A DNA stretch of 64,000 bases from Natronosalvus amylolyticus (GCF_024298845.1 NZ_CP101156.1:1-64000), one strand, 5' to 3'; shown: positions 36,344 to 46,025, counted from the first letter of the stretch. Made by a program: numbers and translations. The notes: generated by a model not told the origin, from the letters alone.

Positions 36344-37683
36344 CACCGACAGACACCGACACGCGATCGACGGAGCGAAACCGAGACGAACGGACGGCCG
36401 AAGACGGGAACTTCGGTCGCTTCGGCGGCCAGTACGTCCCCGAAGCGCTGATGCCCGCCCTCGAGGAACTCGAGGACGCCTACCGGCGATACGTCCTCGA
36501 GAACGAGGACGGATTTATGGACGACTTTCGTCGCCGGTTGCGAGATTTCGGGGGCAGACCGACGCCCTTGCAGCGGGCCGACCGACTCAGCGAGCGCTAC
36601 GACCGTGAGATTTACCTCAAGCGCGAGGACCTGGTCCACGGTGGTGCGCACAAACTCAACAACGCACTGGGACAGGTGTTGCTCGCGAAGTACATGGGTA
36701 AAGAGCGCATCATCGCCGAAACCGGTGCGGGCCAGCACGGGACGGCGACGGCGATGGCCGCAGCCCACCTCGACATGCCCTGTGAGATTTACATGGGCCG
36801 AACGGACGTCAACCGCCAGCGGCCCAACGTGTTCCGCATGCGGATCAACGGAGCCGAGGTGAACCCTGTCGACGCCGGCCGTGGAACCCTCAAAGAAGCC
36901 ATCTCCGAGACGATGCGAGACTGGTCCCAGACCGTCGAGCACACCCACTACGTGATCGGGTCCGTCGTCGGTCCGCACCCGTTCCCGGCGATGGTCCGAG
37001 ACTTCCAGGCCGTCATCTCCGAAGAAGCGCGCGAACAGGTCCTCGAGCGAACCGGGGGCCTGCCCGACTCGGTCGTCGCGTGTGCGGGCGGTGGTTCGAA
37101 CACCATGGGCGCGTTCACCGAGTTCGTCTCCGACGAGTCGGTTTCGCTCGTCGCGGTCGAAGCCGGGGGCTCCTCGCTCGAGGTCGACGAAGCGGCCGGC
37201 GTCGCACCGAACTCCGCCACGCTGTCGACGGGCGAGGAAGGCGTCCTTCACGGCGCACGAACGACGCTCTTGCAGGATTCCCACGGACAGATCATGGAAT
37301 CACACAGCGTCTCGGCCGGACTGGATTACGCGGGGGTCGGCCCCGAACTTGCACACCTCGTCGACATCGGCCGGGTTACTCCCGTGAACGTCGACGACCG
37401 TGTCGCCCTCGAGGCGTTCCACCGACTCTCGACGGAGGAGGGTATTATTCCAGCGCTCGAGACGGCCCACGCGTTCGCGTATCTTCACGAGGTCGCGTCA
37501 GGCGAGGCGAACCACGATGGCGGGACGAACGAGGCGGACGCCGAGGATCAACTCGGGGAGACTGTCATCGTCAACGTCTCCGGACGCGGCGACAAGGACC
37601 TCGAGACGGTTATCGAACAGACTGCGGAGATGGGACTCGAAGCCGCACCCGACATGTCCGTGTTCGATGGGGGGCTTCGATGA
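36340..37683 (+). CDS. trpB: Tryptophan synthase beta chain
   Basis: PLP enzyme joining indole and serine. The 447-residue protein is of the TrpB1 type: [19 protein letters not shown] start, the PLP lysine in [13 protein letters not shown] (Lys105), [16 protein letters not shown], and the phosphate-binding GGGSNTMG. A 25-residue acidic N-terminal leader and a short acidic insert near residue 390 are halophilic additions. It overlaps trpC and trpA by 4 bp each. Confidence 0.97.
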   Translation: MTPTDTDTRSTERNRDERTAEDGNFGRFGGQYVPEALMPALEELEDAYRRYVLENEDGFMDDFRRRLRDFGGRPTPLQRADRLSERYDREIYLKREDLVHGGAHKLNNALGQVLLAKYMGKERIIAETGAGQHGTATAMAAAHLDMPCEIYMGRTDVNRQRPNVFRMRINGAEVNPVDAGRGTLKEAISETMRDWSQTVEHTHYVIGSVVGPHPFPAMVRDFQAVISEEAREQVLERTGGLPDSVVACAGGGSNTMGAFTEFVSDESVSLVAVEAGGSSLEVDEAAGVAPNSATLSTGEEGVLHGARTTLLQDSHGQIMESHSVSAGLDYAGVGPELAHLVDIGRVTPVNVDDRVALEAFHRLSTEEGIIPALETAHAFAYLHEVASGEANHDGGTNEADAEDQLGETVIVNVSGRGDKDLETVIEQTAEMGLEAAPDMSVFDGGLR

Positions 37684-38519
37684 GCGACGGAATCGAGGCC
37701 GCGTTCGCCGAGGGACCGGCGTTCATCCCGTATCTCGCCGCGGGCGACCCGAACTACGAGGCCTCACTCGAGTACGTCGAGGCGCTCGACCGCGGCGGCG
37801 CGGATATTATCGAACTCGGCTTACCGTTCTCGGAACCTATCGCCGAGGGGCCGACGATTCAGGAGGCCGTTATCCGCGCCCTCGAGAGCGGCATGACGCC
37901 CGAACGCTTCTTCGAGTTCGTCGAAGAACTGGACGTCGACGCCCCCCTGGTCTGTATGACCTACTACAATCTCATCTATCAGTATGGGGATAGCGAGGGA
38001 CCACGGCCGTTCGTCGAGCGAGCCAACGAAGTCGGTCTCGAGGGGTTCGTCGTTCCCGACTTACCCGCCGAAGAGGCCGACCCGCTTCGCGACGCCTGTG
38101 ACGAGTTCGACCTCGACTTGATCTTCATCGTCGCGCCGACGACCCGGGGCGACCGCCTCGAGCGAATGCTCGAACACGTTTCGGGCTACGTCTACGTGCA
38201 GGCCCGACTCGGCACAACTGGCGCGCGAGACGACGTCTCCGACCAGACCGACACCAGCCTCGGGCGGCTGGCCGACTGTGACGTCCCCAAGGCCGTGGGC
38301 TTCGGCATCAAGACCGGCGAGCACGCCGAGCGCATCGTCGCTGCAGGGGCCGACGGGATCATCGTCGGCAGCGCGCTCGTCGACATCGTCGCCGCTGGCG
38401 AGGAAAACGAGGAGGCGACTGCCGACACGGCCGCCACACTCGAGGCGAAGGCACGCGAACTCAAATCGGGGGCGCTCGCGGGTTCGTCCGAAACTGTACC
38501 GGAACCAGAACAGCCATAA
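37680..38519 (+). CDS. trpA: Tryptophan synthase alpha chain
   Basis: Cleaves indole-3-glycerol phosphate to indole, which is channelled to TrpB. The 279-residue TIM barrel has [13 protein letters not shown], catalytic Glu45 in IELG, and [12 protein letters not shown]. The second catalytic acid, Asp60 in E. coli, aligns with Glu56 here (IAEGPTIQ), a conservative change I believe is general in haloarchaea. The start overlaps the trpB stop (ATGA). Confidence 0.96.
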   Translation: MSDGIEAAFAEGPAFIPYLAAGDPNYEASLEYVEALDRGGADIIELGLPFSEPIAEGPTIQEAVIRALESGMTPERFFEFVEELDVDAPLVCMTYYNLIYQYGDSEGPRPFVERANEVGLEGFVVPDLPAEEADPLRDACDEFDLDLIFIVAPTTRGDRLERMLEHVSGYVYVQARLGTTGARDDVSDQTDTSLGRLADCDVPKAVGFGIKTGEHAERIVAAGADGIIVGSALVDIVAAGEENEEATADTAATLEAKARELKSGALAGSSETVPEPEQP

Positions 38520-38545
38520 CCACAAGTTTGCTACACACTCACAAT

Positions 38546-39343
38546 ATGACTTCACCTGGACTCGACACACGACTCGACCGAATCGGGACAGACGGACGGT
38601 ACGTCATCGTTCCGATGGACCACGGCATTACACTCGGGGCCGTCACCGGCCTCAAAGACATCGAATCGACCATCGACGCTGTCACTCGCGGCGGCGCGGA
38701 CGCCGTCCTGACCCAGAAAGGAATCGCCCCTCGCGTCCATCAGAACAAGAACGGGGCTGGGTACATCGTTCACGTTAACGCCTCGACCGTCATCGGTCCC
38801 GATGCCAACGACAAGCGCATGACTGCCACCGTGGAAGAAGCCATCCGTGCCGGAGCGGACGCCGTCTCTTTGCACATCAATGTCGGCTCGAAGTACGAAC
38901 CCAAACAACTCGAGGACCTTTCACAGCTTACCGCCGATGCCGGTCGGTTTGGCATTCCCGTCCTCGCGATGGCCTATGCTCGCGGCCCTGAGGTCGAAGG
39001 CGACGACCCCGAAGCCCTCGGACACGCCGTCCGCCTCGCCGAAGAAGTCGGCGCTGACATCGTTAAAACCGGCTACAGCGGCGATGCCGACAGCTTCGAA
39101 CACGTCACCGAATCGACTCGCCTGCCGGTCGTCATCGCGGGCGGTTCCCGTGGAACGGACCGAGAAACGCTCGAGATGGTCCGCGGCGCGATGGACGGCG
39201 GCGGCGCTGGCGTTTCGATGGGTCGGTCGATCTTCCAGCACGAAGAGCCAGAAGCTATCGCCCGCGCCGTCGCTGGCGTCGTCCACGAGGATCTGTCGGC
39301 GGACGAGGCCCTCGAGGTCAGCGGCCTGGCCCTCGAAATCTGA
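38546..39343 (+). CDS. 2-amino-3,7-dideoxy-D-threo-hept-6-ulosonate synthase
   Basis: Class I aldolase-like enzyme of the alternative archaeal route into the shikimate pathway, using aspartate semialdehyde instead of E4P and DAHP. The 265-residue barrel has VPMDHGITLGAV, HINVGSKYEP, AMAYARGPEV, the Schiff-base Lys in DIVKTGYSGD, and VIAGGSRGTDRE. It lies 26 bp after trpA, probably on the same transcript, so an early and a late step of Trp synthesis are joined here. A plain fructose-bisphosphate aldolase is the alternative name, less likely given the context. Confidence 0.9.
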   Translation: MTSPGLDTRLDRIGTDGRYVIVPMDHGITLGAVTGLKDIESTIDAVTRGGADAVLTQKGIAPRVHQNKNGAGYIVHVNASTVIGPDANDKRMTATVEEAIRAGADAVSLHINVGSKYEPKQLEDLSQLTADAGRFGIPVLAMAYARGPEVEGDDPEALGHAVRLAEEVGADIVKTGYSGDADSFEHVTESTRLPVVIAGGSRGTDRETLEMVRGAMDGGGAGVSMGRSIFQHEEPEAIARAVAGVVHEDLSADEALEVSGLALEI

Positions 39344-39425
39344 AGTACATTGCCCCGTTTTTCACGCGCTCGCTCTTTCAGCCAGAAGCGGGACACTAAG
39401 GTAGGTCGGGCGCAAACGAGGTGCT

Positions 39426-39920
39426 ATGAGTCTGGGACAGCGGGTCTCGAGCGATCACCAACTCGCGCGATTGCTGCAGATCGGAATCGTGCTGGAGGAG
39501 GTCGTCGAGTCACGTGCCGCCCACCACATCGAATCGCTTCCGGAGGCGGAACGACAACAGGTCGACGCCGAAGTTCGTGCCCTTCTCGAGGAAGCGACTA
39601 CCGAATCGGCTGAGCACCGCGAGCGACTCGAGGCGCTTGTCGACGAACTCGAGGCAGAGACGGTCTCCTACGAGGAGATCAACGCACTGGTCGACGCCCG
39701 ATACGGCCCGCCCGAAGACACCGACGGCGTCCTCTACGACCAACTCTGTAACGAAGAGACAGCCTACAAGTTTTACGACGACCTGATCGCTGCCATCGAG
39801 GCCTCAGAGACCAATTTCAGCATCGACCGCGAACGCGTTCTCGAGACGCTGTATGAGATACGCGAAGAGGAAAAAGAGGGTGTCGAAGACGTCACGAAAA
39901 TCATGGAGCGTCGAGCATGA
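39426..39920 (+). CDS. Ferritin-like four-helix protein
   Basis: A 164-residue all-helical protein with EEVVESRAAHHIESL and ETAYKFYDDLIAAIEAS segments resembling ferritin-like or rubrerythrin-like bundles. Clear paired ExxH iron ligands are limited, so metal binding is uncertain. It ends 88 bp before a DtxR-type metal-responsive regulator, which supports a link to iron or manganese handling. Start ATG at 39426. Confidence 0.65.
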   Translation: MSLGQRVSSDHQLARLLQIGIVLEEVVESRAAHHIESLPEAERQQVDAEVRALLEEATTESAEHRERLEALVDELEAETVSYEEINALVDARYGPPEDTDGVLYDQLCNEETAYKFYDDLIAAIEASETNFSIDRERVLETLYEIREEEKEGVEDVTKIMERRA

Positions 39921-40008
39921 GGAGGGCGCCAACGAATATGGCGGCCGAGGAGACGAATCGGGCGACCAACCCACGAGACGACGACCAACGCACCGGAGGA
40001 ACACGAAG

Positions 40009-40437
40009 ATGAATACGGCAGACCAGTATCTGAAAGCGATCTATCTCGCACAACGCCTCGAGGACGGACCGGCATCGACGGGTACGCTCGCCGATCTCCT
40101 GGAAGTCAGCCCCGCCAGCGTCAACGAGATGATCGGCAAACTCGAACAACGCGACCTCGTCGAGCACGAAAAGTACAAAGGCGCACGCCTCACCGACGAC
40201 GGCCTGGAACGAGCGCACAACGCCCTCCAGACTTACTGTATCATCGAGCGCTTCCTCGCGAACGTCCTCGAGGTAGAAGCCTACCGTGAAGAGGCACGAG
40301 CACTCGAGAGCGTCATCGACGACGTCGTCGCCGACCGACTGGACACGATTATCGACCGGCGCGAGGAGTGTCCGGACTGTTTTAATCCCGAAACTGACTG
40401 TTGTGAGTACCTCGAGGCCTGTTCGCCGGCCGAGTGA
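40009..40437 (+). CDS. DtxR/SirR family metal-dependent transcriptional regulator
   Basis: A 142-residue regulator with an N-terminal winged helix (residues 1-62, DQYLKAIYLAQRL and VSPASVNEMIGKLEQRDLV) and a dimerisation/metal domain (about 65-142). It probably represses metal uptake or controls storage genes when Fe or Mn is bound. The C-terminus is unusually Cys-rich (ECPDCFNPETDCCEYLEAC), which may hold a further metal site. A good ribosome site (GGAGGAAC) lies before the ATG at 40009. It is the likely partner of the ferritin-like gene upstream. Confidence 0.88.
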   Translation: MNTADQYLKAIYLAQRLEDGPASTGTLADLLEVSPASVNEMIGKLEQRDLVEHEKYKGARLTDDGLERAHNALQTYCIIERFLANVLEVEAYREEARALESVIDDVVADRLDTIIDRREECPDCFNPETDCCEYLEACSPAE

Positions 40438-40591
40438 ACTGCCAGGGATCGTTTTCGTCACGTACCTCACCACCCGCAGGGGGCCGGCGATGGGCGGTAC
40501 ACGGTTCCAATTTTCTATCGCGTCGCCGGAGGCTCTGGGAGACGGGACGTCGAGACACACGTTTATCTGCAAAGAAGCGGCCAGACTCCGT

Positions 40592-41333
40592 GTGCAGTGT
40601 CCGACCTGTGGCAAGCACCTCGCTACCGAAGGGGGAGTGCGCCAACACCACACCAAAGTCCACGGCGATCCGCTCCCAAACCGGACGTGCACGGGGTGTG
40701 GCCTCGAGTTTTACGATCCCAAGTCTCAACGAAGGTTCTGTGACGGGTGTAATCCGAACGCCGGCGAGCACAACGGTAACTGGTCCGGACGCGAAAGCCG
40801 AAACGACCTGTAAGACGTGCGGTGGGAAGTTCGAATGCTATCCATCCGACAAATCCGGGATGTACTGTTCGGATTGTGTTTCAAACGCGGATGGGCTGTT
40901 GCCAGAAAATCCTTCCTCACCAGGCAAGCGTATCACCGTTGACTGTAACGGATGTGGAAGCGAACTGTCGGTGTATCCGTCTCGAGTCGAACGAAACGAG
41001 CGTGGCGTCTTTTGTGATATGGCGTGTTACGGACGGTGGCTCTCGAGGACGATCGTTGGCGAGAACCATCACCAGTGGGCCGGTGGACCGATTACGTACG
41101 GTCGAAAGTGGTGGACTATTCGACGACAGGCGCTCGAGCGAGACGACTATCGTTGTCAACGGTGTGGGCGGAGCCGTGATGACATTGGACGAAAACCGGA
41201 CGTCCATCATTTAGTGCCGGTTCGGTCCTTCGATGACACCGAGGACGCCCATACATTGGCCAACGTCATCGCATTGTGTCGTCGGTGCCATCGATTGGCA
41301 GAGGAGGATCAGATTTCAATGGGTCTCGATTAA
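40592..41333 (+). pseudogene. Frameshifted zinc-ribbon HNH endonuclease
   Basis: The first frame (GTG at 40592) encodes a C2H2-like finger QCPTCGKHLATEGGVRQHH and a CTGCGLEF/RRFCDGC ribbon, and dies at 40811. The next frame carries on with TTCKTCGGKFECYPSDKSG, another C-x2-C ribbon, and a full HNH domain (CQRCGRSRDDIGRKPDVHH ... ALCRRCH) to the stop at 41331-41333. Removing one base near 40793 (CGC-G-AAA) would join the frames as NWSGRKAETTCKTCGG. It is either a decayed endonuclease or a sequencing error. It lies directly upstream of tRNA-Gln. Confidence 0.8.
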
Positions 41334-41415
41334 AAGAGTAACACTATTACTTTCCCATCCGCTACGTTGGCATGCCCATCGAGCGAGGGAGGAAACTGGC
41401 CGATGGCTCGAATGC

Positions 41416-41518
41416 AGTCCCGTGGTGTAGTGGCCAATCATAATGGCCTTTGGACGTGTACAGTACTTGCTGACACGGAAGACAGCCATTGACGGCGGTT
41501 CGAATCCGCCCGGGACTA
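41416..41518 (+). tRNA. tRNA-Gln (UUG) with 30-nt intron
   Basis: The acceptor AGTCCCG pairs with CGGGACT (41511-41517), followed by the discriminator A at 41518. The T arm is GGCGG-TTCGAAT-CCGCC. The anticodon stem ATGGC/GCCAT encloses the loop CTTTGGA with anticodon TTG. An intron of 30 nt (41454-41483) lies at the canonical 37/38 position. Its inner helix CGTGT/ACACG (41455-41459 with 41473-41477) fits a bulge-helix-bulge splice site. The spliced length is 73 nt and CCA is not encoded. A similar intron occurs in Haloferax tRNA-Gln(UUG). Confidence 0.93.
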
Positions 41519-41643
41519 CTAACTCGGAGTTTTGAATCCCGACAGCGTAGCGCGTGACCTGTACGAAAAAGCGTGCTCCTGAATTACCGCAACGGTGGTG
41601 TTGCTACGCAGCGTTGTACCGCGGCCCCCCAACAGGGAACGGT

Positions 41644-43917
41644 TTACTGCTCCAGTTCGGCCACCGTCAGGATCGTTTCGACCGCGACGTCCGGCGAGAC
41701 GGAGATCGAGTCGATATCCTCTCCGATGAGGAACTCCGTGTACTCCGGGATCGTCGAGGGCGCGTCACCGCAGATGCCGACCGGTCGGTCGTGCCGGTGG
41801 GCTTCTTCGATTACGGCGGTGATCGAGCGTTTGATCGCCTCGTCGGTCTCGTCGAACAACGGAGCGAGCACCTCCGAGTTCCGATCGACGCCCAGAGTCA
41901 GCTGCGTGAGGTCGTTCGAGCCGATCGAGAATCCGTCGAACAGTTCGGCGAACCGGTCCGCGAGGACCACGTTCGCGGGAAGTTCCGCCATCACCCAGAC
42001 GTCCATCTCGTCCACTGAAAGCCCGAACTCCTCCAGCAACTCGAGGACGCGTTCTCCTTCCGATACTGTCCGACAGAACGGGACCATTACGGTGACGTTA
42101 TCGAGTCCGACGTCTTCGCGGACGCGCCTGAGTGCTTCGCACTCGAGGCGAAACGCTTCGCGGAACGTCTCGTCGTAGTACCGGGAGGCCCCGCGCCAAC
42201 CGAGCATCGGGTTGTTCTCCTCGGGTTCGTACTTCCAGCCGCCCTCGAGGTTGCGGTACTCGTCGGTTTTGAAGTCGCTGAGTCGGAAGATGACGTCGTT
42301 CGGGTGGAACGCCGCACCGATCTTCGCGATTCCCGTTCGAAGTGCGTCGATGAACTGTTCTTCATCGCCGCGGTCGAGCAACTCGAGTGGGTGGTAGCCG
42401 ACGTGGGAGGTGACGATGAACTCTTCGCGGGCCAGCCCGACGCCGTCGACCGGCAGGTTCGCGAGTGCGAACGCTCGATCGGGGTCACCGAGGATGAGTT
42501 TGACCTCCGTGTCGGTCTCGGGGAGTTCGTCCACCGTTTCCTCGGTGACGTCGAACTCGAGATCGCCGTCGTACACTCGACCGGTGTCAGTCGAGCAATC
42601 GATCGTCACGGCGTCGCCATCAGCAAGGACTTCCGTTGCCGTCCCGGCGCGGACGATCGCTGGAATTCCGAGTTCGCGAGAGACGATCGCGGCGTGGGAG
42701 GTCTTCCCGCCCCTGTCGGTGACGATGGCGCTCGCGCGTTTCATGACCGGCATCCAGTCGGGATCGGTCATCTCAGTGGCGAGGACGTCTCCCTCCTCGA
42801 CCTGGTCCATCTCTCGGTGATCGGAGAGAACGCGGACGGTGCCGCTCGCGATCGCGTTCCCGATCGCGACGCCCTCGAGCAGTTGTTCGTCCGTTTCCTC
42901 GAGAGTGTACGTACGAAGGACGTTCTCGTCGGCTGCTCCGTGGACCGTCTCGGGTCTGGTCTGGACGACGAACAGTTCGTCGAGGTCCCCGTCGACGAGC
43001 CACTCGATATCCTGTGGCGTTTCGAAGTGGTCCTCGATCCGTGTCGCGTACCGTGTCAGTTCCCGAATTCGATCGTCCGAGAGCGCAAACTGCTCTCGCT
43101 GGTCCGCCGGAACTGACTCGAGTTTGGTGCCGCCGTTGCGGCGAACCATGCGCTGGGTCTTCCCGCCGAGTTCCTTCTCGACGATCCCCGTCGTCGGCTT
43201 GAACACGGTGTACCGGTCAGGGTCGACGACGCCCTGCACGATCGGTTCCCCGAAGCCGTAGGCTGCCTCGATCGTGACGACCCCGTCGAATCCCGTGTCC
43301 GGGTCGAGCGTAAACAACACGCCCGAGGAGGCCAGGTCTGCACGGCCCATTTTCTGGACGGCACAGGCCAGTTTGACGTCGAAGTGATCGAAGTCGTTGT
43401 TCTCGCGGTAGACGATAGCGCGATCGGTAAACAGCGACGCGAAGCAGTGTTTGATCGACTCGAGCAGCTCTCTTTCCCCGGCGACGTTCAGGAACGTCTC
43501 CTGCTGGCCGGCGAACGACGCCTCGGGGAGGTCCTCCGCGGTTGCGGAACTTCTGACGGCAACCTCCGGATCGTCTATCCCGAGTTCGTCGCCCAGGTCG
43601 GCGTATCGCTCGAGGCACGCCGACTCGAGTGCAGGCGGCATTGACGCCTCCGATATCGTGCGCCTGATACGCTCTCCACGCCGCTGGAGATCTGCAACGT
43701 CGTCGATGTCAAGTCCCTCGAGTTGCGACTCGATCTCGGCCTGGATACCGGTCTCTTCGACGTAATAGTCGTAGGCCGACGCGGTCGTCGTGAATCCTGG
43801 TAGCACGGGGACGTCGATGTCAGCGAGTTCCCCGAGATTTGCGCTTTTTCCACCGACGACGTCCGTATCGTCACCACTCAATTCCTCCAGCCATCGAACA
43901 AACGGCTCTCGTGACAT
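41644..43917 (-). CDS. PEP synthase paralogue (PEP synthase 2)
   Basis: A 757-residue pyruvate, water dikinase-type enzyme with all three domains: ATP-grasp (VVGGKSANLGELADIDVPVLPG), phosphohistidine (GGKTSHAAIVSRELG, His near residue 409) and PEP/pyruvate barrel (VGICGDAPST, Cys near 714). It differs clearly from the enzyme at 17454. It is divergent from an ADP-dependent sugar kinase across 95 bp, so the pair may be co-regulated. In Thermococcus the enzyme runs in the glycolytic direction, making ATP from AMP and PEP; that role here is inference. Confidence 0.9.
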   Translation of the reverse strand: MSREPFVRWLEELSGDDTDVVGGKSANLGELADIDVPVLPGFTTTASAYDYYVEETGIQAEIESQLEGLDIDDVADLQRRGERIRRTISEASMPPALESACLERYADLGDELGIDDPEVAVRSSATAEDLPEASFAGQQETFLNVAGERELLESIKHCFASLFTDRAIVYRENNDFDHFDVKLACAVQKMGRADLASSGVLFTLDPDTGFDGVVTIEAAYGFGEPIVQGVVDPDRYTVFKPTTGIVEKELGGKTQRMVRRNGGTKLESVPADQREQFALSDDRIRELTRYATRIEDHFETPQDIEWLVDGDLDELFVVQTRPETVHGAADENVLRTYTLEETDEQLLEGVAIGNAIASGTVRVLSDHREMDQVEEGDVLATEMTDPDWMPVMKRASAIVTDRGGKTSHAAIVSRELGIPAIVRAGTATEVLADGDAVTIDCSTDTGRVYDGDLEFDVTEETVDELPETDTEVKLILGDPDRAFALANLPVDGVGLAREEFIVTSHVGYHPLELLDRGDEEQFIDALRTGIAKIGAAFHPNDVIFRLSDFKTDEYRNLEGGWKYEPEENNPMLGWRGASRYYDETFREAFRLECEALRRVREDVGLDNVTVMVPFCRTVSEGERVLELLEEFGLSVDEMDVWVMAELPANVVLADRFAELFDGFSIGSNDLTQLTLGVDRNSEVLAPLFDETDEAIKRSITAVIEEAHRHDRPVGICGDAPSTIPEYTEFLIGEDIDSISVSPDVAVETILTVAELEQ

Positions 43918-43933
43918 TGGTCTGTCAATCGGA

Positions 43934-43957
43934 CCACGTGGACGATAATAAGTTGGC
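43934..43957. promoter_or_regulatory. Shared divergent promoter of PEP synthase 2 and the ADP-dependent kinase
   Basis: A single AT-rich box GATAATAAGTT (about 43942-43952) lies about 25-35 nt from the PEP synthase ATG at 43917 and about 61-71 nt from the kinase ATG. The palindrome CCACGTGG (43934-43941) lies between the box and the PEP synthase start. A regulator at this site could control both genes. Confidence 0.4.
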
Positions 43958-44012
43958 AGGGGGTGCCCGACGGCACAGGATTAACCCGCTCCGTCTGGGA
44001 GGGTGTCGTGTC

Positions 44013-45395
44013 ATGCAGGACGAGCACGCCCAACTGGAGGCTGACATCGCGGCGGTCGAGGATTTGCCGGTGTTTATCGCCTACAACGCGAACGTCGATG
44101 CGATCGTTCGAGTCGATCAAGAGCTGGAATCGTTCCTCGAGCGGCCGAAGGAGCCTGGTTCGGAAGTGCCGCCGAGTCCGCTCGAATCGAAACGAGAACT
44201 CGCGGCGGCGATCGCACACACGATGGCGGCCGGCCGAGGCGACGAGATCGCGATGACCGACGAGTTCGCGCGCACGCTCGAGTCGGCGTTGCCCCCCGAC
44301 AGCCAGCAGATGGGTGGCCAGGCTGGAATCATGACCAACCTGCTCACCTCCCTGCGCGCAGCACCGATCACGTACACGTATCTGGTATCGGAGCGACAAC
44401 TGTCGATGTTCGACCGCCCGGAGGAAGTCCAGTATCCGACGACTGAAGGTGACCAGGTGCGTTACGTTCCCCTGTCCAAGGCCGTCAACACCGACCGCAC
44501 GAAAATAAACTGGGTGTTCGAGTTTAGGGAGGGCGACGAACTGTTCGGCGTTCGTGCCGTCGGAGATACCCGGTTTATCGCCGCCTCGAGGCCCCCGGAG
44601 TTCGACCTGACGGCCGGGCAACTCGACGATGCGATCGATCAGGTTGGCGAGGTTGTTGCGGGTGCTCTTCTAGCGGGATATCACAATCTCACACCTGAAC
44701 ACGTCGAGGAGGGGTACGAGGAAGTTCATCGTCACGCACGCGAGGTAATCCGCCGACTCCGATCGGGAGGTGACGTCGCCGTGCACGTCGAGTACGCCGT
44801 CACCCACGACGATGACCTCAGGGAGAGCATGTACGAGTGGATCCTCCCGGAGGCGAACGTCATCGGCACGGATACTCACGAACTGACCATGCTTCACGAA
44901 GACGCGGGGCTCGATGCCGTGGACGAGGCTCCGTCGGAAGCGACGCCGTTCGAACCGGACGAGATACTCGATCACTACCGGATGCTCACCGCGTTACGCG
45001 AGGAACTCGGCGTCGATTGCATTCAGTTACACGCCATGGAGTACCATCTCGCTGTGATGGAGTCGTACCACTCGCCTGAGGCCCTTCGTCGGGGCCTCGA
45101 GTTCGCCGCCGTCAACGCCGCGACGAAGGCGGCACTGGGGGATATCAGATCGCCCGATGCTCTCGAGACAGGGCTGGAGTACGAACGGTCAGAGATGGGG
45201 CGTGAGGCGATCGAACTGCTGGCGGATCACATAGATGAGACGGCCGAGGACGGCGTCATCGCCACCCCGACCGTCGCTGCCTGTCCGAACCGCGTCGTCG
45301 ACGATCCTGTGGGAACTGTCGGCATCGGCGACATCGTCTCGTCGTCGAGTTTCGTGCTCGAACTCGCGCTCTCTACCGAACGGGAACGAAGCTAG
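44013..45395 (+). CDS. ADP-dependent phosphofructokinase/glucokinase family protein
   Basis: A 460-residue ribokinase-fold kinase of the archaeal ADP-dependent family, which phosphorylates glucose or fructose 6-phosphate with ADP and releases AMP. The sugar-binding NANVDA lies at residues 25-30, with the substrate-side GGQAGIM near 100 and the nucleotide-site GIGDIVSS with catalytic Asp440. Glucose versus fructose 6-phosphate specificity cannot be read. The ATG at 44013 is chosen because the upstream frame overlaps PEP synthase 2. Confidence 0.9.
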   Translation: MQDEHAQLEADIAAVEDLPVFIAYNANVDAIVRVDQELESFLERPKEPGSEVPPSPLESKRELAAAIAHTMAAGRGDEIAMTDEFARTLESALPPDSQQMGGQAGIMTNLLTSLRAAPITYTYLVSERQLSMFDRPEEVQYPTTEGDQVRYVPLSKAVNTDRTKINWVFEFREGDELFGVRAVGDTRFIAASRPPEFDLTAGQLDDAIDQVGEVVAGALLAGYHNLTPEHVEEGYEEVHRHAREVIRRLRSGGDVAVHVEYAVTHDDDLRESMYEWILPEANVIGTDTHELTMLHEDAGLDAVDEAPSEATPFEPDEILDHYRMLTALREELGVDCIQLHAMEYHLAVMESYHSPEALRRGLEFAAVNAATKAALGDIRSPDALETGLEYERSEMGREAIELLADHIDETAEDGVIATPTVAACPNRVVDDPVGTVGIGDIVSSSSFVLELALSTERERS

Positions 45396-45486
45396 TCGCG
45401 GGTCGGGCGGACGCTCACCGGTCTCGAGTCGACGCGAACGCCGCCCCTGCAGTACGGTTTTGTACCACGGCTCCGTCGACTCCGTC

Positions 45487-45924
45487 ATGGACCGACACGT
45501 GCTGGTTCCCCTCGATGGATCGAAACCGAGCTGGGCGGCCCTCGACCACGCGGCGGCGAAGGCGGACGGAGACCGAATCACCGTCCTCCACGTCGTCGAC
45601 CCGGCGGAGGGCGTTTACACTGGAGCGGCTGGCGGCTACTACGACGCCGAGGCGTTCGATCGGGCCAGGGAACGCGGCGAGACCCTCTGTGAGCAGGCTC
45701 GCGAACGGCTCCGGGAGGACGGCGCGCTCGAGCGGATCGAACTCGATACCGCCGTAAAGACCGGCAAAGCGGCCCGAACTATCGTGGCGTACGCAACCGA
45801 TCACGATATCGACCACGTTGTCATCGGTAGCCACGGACGTGGAGGCGTTTCACGCATTCTGCTCGGGAGCGTCGCCGAAACGGTCGTCCGTCGGTCACCC
45901 TGTCCGGTCACGGTTGTCCGGTGA
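45487..45924 (+). CDS. Universal stress protein, UspA family
   Basis: A 145-residue single Usp domain: HVLVPLDGSKPSWAALDHA start and ATP motif GSHGRGGVSRILLGS. It follows the ADP-dependent kinase by 91 bp. A family C repeat element begins 3 bp after its stop codon. Confidence 0.93.
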   Translation: MDRHVLVPLDGSKPSWAALDHAAAKADGDRITVLHVVDPAEGVYTGAAGGYYDAEAFDRARERGETLCEQARERLREDGALERIELDTAVKTGKAARTIVAYATDHDIDHVVIGSHGRGGVSRILLGSVAETVVRRSPCPVTVVR

Positions 45925-45927
45925 TTG

Positions 45928-46025
45928 ATAGAAATTATCGTAGGCAGCCGGCGGTTCCGAAGGACGGCTGTCGGCGCTGTGCCTCGATTCTTCCTCGGTA
46001 CCGATGAGCCGACGATAAACACTAT
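45928..46025 (+). repeat. Family C inverted-repeat element, copy 1
   Basis: 98 bp. Left end ATAGAAATTATCGTAGGCAG, right end (read on the minus strand) ATAGTGTTTATCGTCGGC. It is the most diverged of three copies and has the opposite orientation to copies 2 and 3. It directly follows the stop codon of a usp gene. Confidence 0.75.
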
